Shown: piece by piece, positions 55,683-64,000 of the stretch
Layout of the letters: the number at the start of each line of letters is the position of its first letter
Numbering within the stretch: the stretch's first letter is position 1
Assembly: GCF_900111905.1 (NCBI RefSeq)
Contig: NZ_FOKM01000007.1
Span: 248,001 to 312,000, forward strand
Source: Rhizobium sp. NFR07
GTDB lineage: Bacteria; Pseudomonadota; Alphaproteobacteria; Rhizobiales; Rhizobiaceae
DNA: 64,000 nt
Reading direction: 5' to 3'
Notes under the pieces: model-generated
What the model saw: the letters and a program-made list of their open reading frames with translations, nothing else
Database searches by the model: none
Told to the model about the DNA's origin: nothing
Made by a program: the position numbers and the translations under genes

Positions 55683-57155
55683 CTATCTCCTGTTGAACTC
55701 GGCGGATGCCAGAACCATGGTCAGCCCGTGGATACGGCTTGGCGCCTGCGAAACGATCCGCCGCGTCTCCGCCGAGGCGGCATCGCCGAGCGCCGCCTGG
55801 AGAAAATCAGAGGGTTCCAGCTTCTGCCCGAGCAGCCGCGCAACGAGGCGGGACCAGGCGATCCGCTCGCTGAGCTGGCTCGGCGTCAGCCACACGCTCG
55901 CAATATCCGCGAAACCTGCCGGGCTTGTCGGCTGCCAGATCGGCTGCCCCATCCGCTGCAAGGCACCGAGCGTCAGGCTGTTCGCCTGGGCGGCTCGCTT
56001 CTTGCGCATCTCCTCGGCCTTGCTGCTGCTGGCCATCTGCATCGCCTTGCCCACCGGTCCCGGCTCGTCGTCGCCATCCATGTCCTGCAGCAGCGCCGTC
56101 AGGTTCTCATCCGGCAGGTCGAGTGCCCGAAAGCCGGAGACGATGAATTCGAACGGCTGCTTGATCTTCTGTCCCGGGCTCTCCCAGGCCAATGGATGCT
56201 CCAGCATCGCCCGGTAGACTTCCGCCAGATTGCCGTCGCCGCCGTTCCATCCCGCCACCATCGCATCGACCAGTTCGGCCGGTGGTTCGTCGCTGACGAA
56301 ATGGGCCGCCAGCTTGCGGCATATGTTCCTTGCGGTCCGTGGATCGGCGGCCAGATCCTCCAGCATCAGCATGTGATCCTGGCCGCTCCCCTCGTCATCC
56401 TCATAATCCCGGCCGAGAAGCGTGATCGGCCCGCCCTGGGCGCGCCGCGGACGATAGACGACCTCAAGCGCACGGCTGTCGACCGACAGCCCGGTCAGGA
56501 TCAGTGCCGCGGCCCGCACATCGTCCTGGCCATATCCGCTGCCGGCGCCAAGCGTATGGAGTTCGAGAAGCTCGCGGCCGAGATTTTCGTTCAGCCCCCG
56601 GCCGTTCTCCCGCCCCGCGACGGAATCCGGTCCGACACTCTGGTTCTGGTCGAGATAGATCAGCATTGCCGGATGCAGGATCGCGGCCTTCAGCAGGTCC
56701 GAAAAGGAACCGGCGATATTGGGACGGATCGCCTGCGCCTCGTAGAGCGGGACAATCATCCGCATCGGCAGCGACTTCAGCGCGCTGGTCGAAAAATGAT
56801 CCATCCAGAAGCTGGCCAGCCGTTCGTAGAATCCGTAGCGCGAATGCACCGCCTGGGACAGGCGCGCCATGGCGTCGACACGGTAGGCGCGCTGCGCCTC
56901 GCGCTGGGTCTCCTTGCGGATGCTCTCGTTCGGCTTGCCGTCCTTTGCCGCCTTGGCTTCGGCAGCCCTGAGCGAAATCATCCGCCGCGCCGTCTCCTGC
57001 CGCCCGCCTATGCCTTCGCGTGGGAAGCGCGGTTTCCGGCTCACGCCCTTCAGCAGCTGATCCAGCAGGCCATCGGCATCGTCAGGCGCATCCTGCCCGG
57101 CGCGAAGCCCGTATCCATAGCGGATTGCTGCCAGAGTTGGCCGTGCAAGAGCCAT
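55683..57155 (-). CDS. DUF1800 protein
   Basis: 490 residues from the ATG at 57155, after AAGGAAGC; a longer frame adds unrelated residues. Helical protein with the family pattern: PTLAAIRYGYGLRAG near the start, ERLASFWMDHFSTSALKSLP, NENLGRELLELHTLGAGSGY, and RNICRKLAAHFVSDEPPAEL. No clear signal peptide was seen; export with its partner is possible. Head of a two-gene operon with the DUF1501 gene. Confidence 0.92.
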   Translation of the reverse strand: MALARPTLAAIRYGYGLRAGQDAPDDADGLLDQLLKGVSRKPRFPREGIGGRQETARRMISLRAAEAKAAKDGKPNESIRKETQREAQRAYRVDAMARLSQAVHSRYGFYERLASFWMDHFSTSALKSLPMRMIVPLYEAQAIRPNIAGSFSDLLKAAILHPAMLIYLDQNQSVGPDSVAGRENGRGLNENLGRELLELHTLGAGSGYGQDDVRAAALILTGLSVDSRALEVVYRPRRAQGGPITLLGRDYEDDEGSGQDHMLMLEDLAADPRTARNICRKLAAHFVSDEPPAELVDAMVAGWNGGDGNLAEVYRAMLEHPLAWESPGQKIKQPFEFIVSGFRALDLPDENLTALLQDMDGDDEPGPVGKAMQMASSSKAEEMRKKRAAQANSLTLGALQRMGQPIWQPTSPAGFADIASVWLTPSQLSERIAWSRLVARLLGQKLEPSDFLQAALGDAASAETRRIVSQAPSRIHGLTMVLASAEFNRR

Positions 57156-57456
57156 GCGCTGCTTCCTTTCGATCGTCGAGTCACTGCCGACAAGTGAGGC
57201 GGAAACCGAGGCAAAATGTGGCACGCAGGAAAAATGGATGATTTGTAACCCGCCAGCCCGCCGACTCGTTCCCGATCTAACGTGCTAGATCGCCGTTCAA
57301 AATATGAATGACAATCGGGAAGAGGCTGGAGAAAGCCACATTCACGCATTATTGAGGATAAACACGAATCGCCGCGCCCCAACTACGCGATCGAAAAGAC
57401 TTTATTATTAGCAATGCCTCATACTATAGAGGTCGATACTGTAACCGGGCGACGCG

Positions 57457-59448
57457 ATGACCACGCAGACGAATATGACAGATGGCCGGATGGAGCCTCA
57501 GCTCGCGCTTGCCGTCAAACGCGCCCAGGCGGACACGATACTTGACCGTCTGACCACCACGCTTGTCGTCAACGCCGCCGTCTCTCTGTCTGCCGTGCTC
57601 CTCAGCAGCATAAACCGCGGCGTCACCGGCTCCTCGCTGGTTTGGCTTCTCATCACCATGGTCACGATTGCCGGGCGTTTCCTTTTTGCCCGCATGCTGG
57701 TGCAGCGGCAGCTGCCACATCTAAAGCCGGTTCTGACCCTGCGCGTCATGGTCCTGGGTGCCTTCGTCAGCGGCCTTGCCTGGGCAGCCCTGCCCTTTAC
57801 CCTGCCGGGTTTCGAGCCGCTCGGCGTCGATGGCGGCATCTATATTCTGATGTGCGGCATGGGCACCGGCGCGGTCCTTCTCGGCACCGGCCATGCGGTG
57901 ACGGCGCTCGCCTTCGCGTTTCCGGTGCATCTGTCGGTCATCGTCAGCCTGCTGATGGATACCAGTGCCGGCGGGCGCCTTCTGGCACTCAACGTGCTGG
58001 CGCTTACATTCGTCCTCTACAAGAGCGGCGTGAAGGGCGAAAACATCGTCATCGGCAACATCACCGCGCAGCTGCGCGCCACAGCCCTGGCAAGCTCGCT
58101 GTCCCAGGCCAATGCCGACATCATGCGCGCAAATGAACGGCTTGAAATCCTCGCCAACGGCGACCCGCTGACCGGTCTTGCCAACCGTGCCGCCTTCAAC
58201 GCCTCGCTGACCGAAGGCATCGACAACGCCCGCAATCGCAGGGAAGAGCTGGCGCTGCTGATCCTCGACCTCGACCGCTTCAAGACGATCAACGACACGT
58301 TCGGCCATTCCGCCGGCGACGACCTGCTCTACCAGGCGAGCGGCAGGCTGCGCGAGGCGGTCGGCGGCCGCGGCGTCATCGCCCGGCTCGGCGGCGACGA
58401 ATTCGCCATCATCATCGGCGGGCCGCGAGCCGGAGACGACGCGCGCAGCCTTGCCGAAACGATCCTCGCCCGCGGTCGCGAGCCCTTCGTCATTCAGGGG
58501 CGCCCGGTCATGTCCGGCGTCTCGATCGGCATAGCCATCGCGCCGGAACACGCGGATACCGCGACCGACCTCTTCGTTTCCGCCGACATGGCGCTCTACC
58601 GCGCCAAGGACGAGGGCCGCGGTCTCTGGCGCGAGTTCGACCATTCATTGAAGGATCAGGCCGAGCGCCGCCGCCGCATCGAGGAGGATCTTCCCGCCGC
58701 CCTGAAGGCCGGTGACGTCCGCCCCTGGTTCCAGCCGCAGCTGGATCTGGCTGAAAACCGCGTCGTCGGCTTCGAGGCGTTGGTCCGCTGGCGGCATGCC
58801 GAGCTCGGCATGATCCCGCCGCCGGAGATCGTCACCGCCGCCCATGCCCTCAATCTCTCCGAGGCACTGACCGAGACCATCACTGCAACTGCCTGTCGCC
58901 TTCTGTCCGACCTCCCCGGCCTCGGCCTGCCGGAGGCCACTGTCGCAGTGAACATTTCCCCGCGCGAATTCGAGCTCTATTCGGTCGCCGACACGCTCGA
59001 CCGCGTCACCCGCGCCCACGGCATCGATCCAGGCCTCTTCGAGATCGAGATCACCGAGGAGGCGATTATCGACACGCTCGTCGCCGGCGAGCAGCTGAAA
59101 CATATCGAGCGCTCCGGCTACAAGCTGGCGGTCGACGATTTCGGCGCCGGCCATTCCTCGCTCGCCTATCTCGTCAGCCTCAAGGTCGATCGCCTCAAGC
59201 TCGACCGCCGCTTCGTCGAAGGCATCGAGACCAGCCGCCAGAACCAGGAAATCGTCGGCGCCCTGGCCGGCCTCGGCCGCGCCCTGTCGATGGACATCGT
59301 CGCGGAAGGCGTCGAACGCGCCGAGGAAGCCGACACCCTGCGCGACCTCGGCTGTCCCGCCGGCCAGGGCTACTACTTCGCCCGCCCCATGCCCGCCGAA
59401 ATGATCGCCACCTGGCTGGAGGCAAGAGCCCTGACCCCGGCGGCGTAA
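57457..59448 (+). CDS. GGDEF-EAL c-di-GMP signalling protein with membrane sensor
   Basis: 663 residues. Five or six membrane helices in the first ~200 residues, then GGDEF ([17 protein letters not shown]) and EAL domains. The GGDEF motif is intact but no RxxD inhibitory site precedes it. The EAL half has all main catalytic elements: [44 protein letters not shown] and AEGVE. Probably an active phosphodiesterase, possibly with cyclase activity too. Divergent from the DUF1800 gene across ~300 bp. Confidence 0.94.
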   Translation: MTTQTNMTDGRMEPQLALAVKRAQADTILDRLTTTLVVNAAVSLSAVLLSSINRGVTGSSLVWLLITMVTIAGRFLFARMLVQRQLPHLKPVLTLRVMVLGAFVSGLAWAALPFTLPGFEPLGVDGGIYILMCGMGTGAVLLGTGHAVTALAFAFPVHLSVIVSLLMDTSAGGRLLALNVLALTFVLYKSGVKGENIVIGNITAQLRATALASSLSQANADIMRANERLEILANGDPLTGLANRAAFNASLTEGIDNARNRREELALLILDLDRFKTINDTFGHSAGDDLLYQASGRLREAVGGRGVIARLGGDEFAIIIGGPRAGDDARSLAETILARGREPFVIQGRPVMSGVSIGIAIAPEHADTATDLFVSADMALYRAKDEGRGLWREFDHSLKDQAERRRRIEEDLPAALKAGDVRPWFQPQLDLAENRVVGFEALVRWRHAELGMIPPPEIVTAAHALNLSEALTETITATACRLLSDLPGLGLPEATVAVNISPREFELYSVADTLDRVTRAHGIDPGLFEIEITEEAIIDTLVAGEQLKHIERSGYKLAVDDFGAGHSSLAYLVSLKVDRLKLDRRFVEGIETSRQNQEIVGALAGLGRALSMDIVAEGVERAEEADTLRDLGCPAGQGYYFARPMPAEMIATWLEARALTPAA

Positions 59449-59503
59449 GGCTTCCCCGGACTCCCGCTTCCAGCAACACCACTCACCGCCTGCGAAAATC
59501 TCC

Positions 59504-59518
59504 GTTTCCCTTTTGTAC
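59504..59518 (+). promoter_or_regulatory. Candidate SOS (LexA) box upstream of uvrB
   Basis: GTTT-N7-GTAC, similar to the alphaproteobacterial GTTC-N7-GTTC direct-repeat LexA site with two mismatches in eight positions. It is 56 bp before the uvrB ATG, a suitable place. uvr genes are SOS-controlled in many bacteria. Moderate-to-low certainty because of the mismatches. Confidence 0.35.
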
Positions 59519-59573
59519 TCATTTTCCGCCTCACCCCCTTCACTTCCTGCCGGACTCTCTCCATATTCGCGGC

Positions 59574-62681
<3,108 letters not shown>

Positions 62682-62688
62682 CCACAAG

Positions 62689-62741
62689 TCCCTTCTCCCC
62701 GTAAGCGGGAAAAGGTGACGGCAGCCGGATGAGGGGCGACT
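62689..62741. repeat. Palindromic repeat C, just after uvrB
   Basis: CCCTTCTCCCCGTAAGCGGG, AAAAGGTGACGGCAGCCGGA and TGAGGGGC: same family as repeat B but in the intergenic space 8 bp after the uvrB stop. It may also act as the uvrB terminator. Confidence 0.75.
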
Positions 62742-62844
62742 AGCCCGATCAGCCCTGCCGTTGGCTTGTTCGGCCGACCTCCGGCTTGACGAAACAGACA
62801 CGCACCTCATAATCGCCTCAGCCCGAGGCTGAGCCAAGAACTCG

Positions 62845-63081
62845 ATGACTGTTCGCATTCCCGAGGAAGCCGCCGCGCGGCTGGACTGGCTGGCGGAAAA
62901 GCTGGCGCGTCCCGCCGGCAGAGTCGCCGCCGAGGCAATCGAAGATTTTCTGGCGCGCGAAGAGTGGCAACTGGCCGAAATCGAGGCCGGACTCGCGGAA
63001 GCCGATCGCGGCGAGTTTGCCAGCGAGCAGGAGGTGAACGAGGTGCTGTCGCGCTTCGACACCAAGCCCCGCAGCGCCTGA
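62845..63081 (+). CDS. CopG/ParD-like ribbon-helix-helix antitoxin
   Basis: 78 residues. MTVRIPEEAAARLDWLAEKL is the ribbon-helix-helix start and AAEAIEDFLAREEWQLAEIE the helix; the C-terminus EADRGEFASEQEVNEVLSRF is the toxin-binding tail of ParD types. The stop TGA shares its A with the ATG of a toxin reading frame that is broken, so it is an orphan. Probably a DNA-binding autorepressor only. Confidence 0.85.
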   Translation: MTVRIPEEAAARLDWLAEKLARPAGRVAAEAIEDFLAREEWQLAEIEAGLAEADRGEFASEQEVNEVLSRFDTKPRSA

Positions 63082-63259
63082 TGGCGCCCGTCCACTACAC
63101 CGGCGCGCCACAGCCCGCCTCCGCCATATCGGCGAATGGATCGAAAAGGACAAGCCTGCTGCCGCCCAGCGCGTCGTCTCCCAAATAGCCGAGGCCATCG
63201 ATCGCCTCCGGGATCAACCCGGCTTGGGGCTAAATGACAGCGGCATGTTGGGCCTCTGA
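63081..63259 (+). pseudogene. ParE/RelE-type toxin remnant (frameshifted and truncated)
   Basis: Begins at an ATG overlapping the antitoxin stop: MAPVHYTG. It then needs a shift between 63081 and 63116 (net +1 or -2 bases) to continue as RLRHIGEWIEKDKPAAAQRV and AIDRLRDQPGLGLNDSG, ending at TGA 63257-63259. These segments are the ParE N-terminal two-helix hairpin; the C-terminal beta-sheet with the active residues is missing. A dead toxin. Confidence 0.75.
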
Positions 63260-63315
63260 GGAGCACTTGATTAAGGCAGAAAGCCTACAGCACTGGGTCA
63301 AGCGCGTCGTTTGCC

Positions 63316-63651
63316 TCAACTCTTTTTTGTGAGTTTTAAAACGCAGCCAAGGGACGAACCAAAGCGTCCAACCCCAGTGTATTCCGGACCAGCGCCAGTA
63401 GCGCTGGCGTAAACGAGATATGCTCCATCCCTGTCGAACTCTACATACCCATTCACCTGGATGATGTTGTTAGCGACATGTCCTAGTGCAAGCTTGGTCT
63501 GTCCGCTGTTTCCGGCGCTCGAAAACTTTCGTTCGTAACGTCCTTCCTTAAAGCTCGCATTGAATTCTTGCATGCTCGACCCTTCCGGACATTGTAGTGT
63601 GACATCCCAGACCCCGTCTGCCGGTATTGCGGGGACTATCGGGTCAGCCAT
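63316..63651 (-). CDS. Hypothetical protein
   Basis: 111 residues. GVWDVTLQCPEGSSMQEFNA then GHVANNIIQVNGYVEFDRDG; beta-rich looking, two cysteines. No signal or known domain. Base composition looks more AT-rich than the genes to the left, hinting at acquisition. It reads toward the toxin remnant. Confidence 0.6.
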   Translation of the reverse strand: MADPIVPAIPADGVWDVTLQCPEGSSMQEFNASFKEGRYERKFSSAGNSGQTKLALGHVANNIIQVNGYVEFDRDGAYLVYASATGAGPEYTGVGRFGSSLGCVLKLTKKS

Positions 63652-63733
63652 TTCTTCAGATTGCGGGTCGTTTTTTTCGAGATCGCGGGATTAGGCGACT
63701 GACTGAATGCGATTTCCACGGCTTTAAAAATCA

Positions 63734-64000
63734 CTAGGCTGGTAACTCCCGCAAGTGCGACGATGACACTTGGGAAACTGGCCTCGTGGGAGTAACTGCG
63801 CGGGCAACGAGCCAAGCGACGATACCTATGGCGGCAATGCCAAAAGTCATAATCATCATCGAGAGCACAATTGCGAAAGCCTGCCCAGGTGATAGGCCCC
63901 TATCGGGTAGAAAGTCCTTCTCAAGGACGCCACGGAAGACGAGGATGACCACTCCCATCGCGATACCCGCAAGGCCGGCGACTTTCCCTAGGGTGACTAA
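63734..64000 (-). CDS. Hypothetical membrane protein, 5' end beyond the window
   Basis: The frame is open to the right edge (LVTLGKVAGLAGIAMGVVIL), so the start probably lies outside. Two hydrophobic stretches (GLAGIAMGVVILVFRGVL and AIVLSMMIMTFGIAAIGIVA) predict two membrane helices, with a polar tail ending SHLRELPA. If it started at the ATG at 63958 it would be 74 residues. No family recognised. Confidence 0.5.
   Translation of the reverse strand, partial: LVTLGKVAGLAGIAMGVVILVFRGVLEKDFLPDRGLSPGQAFAIVLSMMIMTFGIAAIGIVAWLVARAVTPTRPVSQVSSSHLRELPA

Overview
The window is GC-rich chromosomal DNA of an alphaproteobacterium, most likely a Rhizobiaceae member of the Rhizobium/Agrobacterium/Neorhizobium type. 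This rests on gene content and protein style: usg, rhizobial-type moaA-mobA-mobB, thiMED behind a TPP riboswitch, cobT/cobV, an ssu operon, HWE kinase, extensin-family lipoprotein and an enlarged UvrB. Short palindromic repeats typical of rhizobial genomes also occur, some of them inside genes. No rRNA, tRNA, CRISPR array, phage or IS element was seen, so most of the window is core chromosome with a small, decaying accessory patch at the right end.

Layout. 0-8 kb: a partial PPOX flavoprotein, a Kef-type K+/H+ antiporter, a DUF971 protein, moaA, the thiamine salvage operon thiM-thiE-thiD (minus strand) behind a TPP riboswitch whose downstream hairpin buries the thiM Shine-Dalgarno, and a frameshifted periplasmic beta-propeller gene. 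8-19 kb: LysR regulator, large chemoreceptor, DMT exporter, mobA-mobB, an OmpA-family protein with Glu/Gln/Arg-rich repeats, and an amino-acid ABC transporter (binding protein plus two permeases, no ATPase). 19-30 kb: usg, TPR-methyltransferase, DinB-like and CopD/HemJ-like proteins, an MFS exporter, the sulfonate operon ssuA-ssuD-ssuC-ssuB, a beta-hydroxyacid dehydrogenase and a nuclease-like gene with a probable 3' frameshift.

30-42 kb: secreted alpha/beta hydrolase, Lrp regulator, a membrane-anchored nuclease overlapping a uracil-DNA-glycosylase-family gene, a membrane histidine kinase, an intact RelB/ParE-type toxin-antitoxin pair, dgkA, divergent cobT and cobV (the latter probably using a CTG start), an aspartic protease, a divergent AraC regulator/MFS pair and a membrane protein with a hydrolase elbow. 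42-52 kb: small proteins, a YadGH-type ABC exporter, an HWE histidine kinase, a TauE/SafE permease, an intergenic stretch ending in a strong terminator with no gene in front of it (candidate small RNA), two overlapping small genes, an extensin-family lipoprotein and a second chemoreceptor. 52-64 kb: hotdog thioesterase, a lone condensation-domain acyltransferase, the Tat-exported DUF1501 protein with its DUF1800 partner, a GGDEF-EAL protein, uvrB with long extensions partly built from palindromic repeats, an antitoxin with a broken toxin, and poorly characterised genes running off the end.

Working together: moaA, mobA and mobB serve molybdenum cofactor synthesis; thiMED salvages thiamine; cobT/cobV finish cobalamin; ssuADCB imports sulfonates and releases sulfite, and the TauE/SafE permease could export sulfite or sulfonates; the two chemoreceptors, two kinases and the c-di-GMP protein are the signalling layer.

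The strongest candidates for something undescribed are the palindromic repeats that have become protein-coding in ssuC and uvrB, the stand-alone condensation-type acyltransferase behind a triple CATATG repeat, the nuclease/UDG couple, and the candidate small RNA near 47.5 kb. No complete, clearly novel multigene system was recognised. All family assignments were made by reading the sequence, without database searches.
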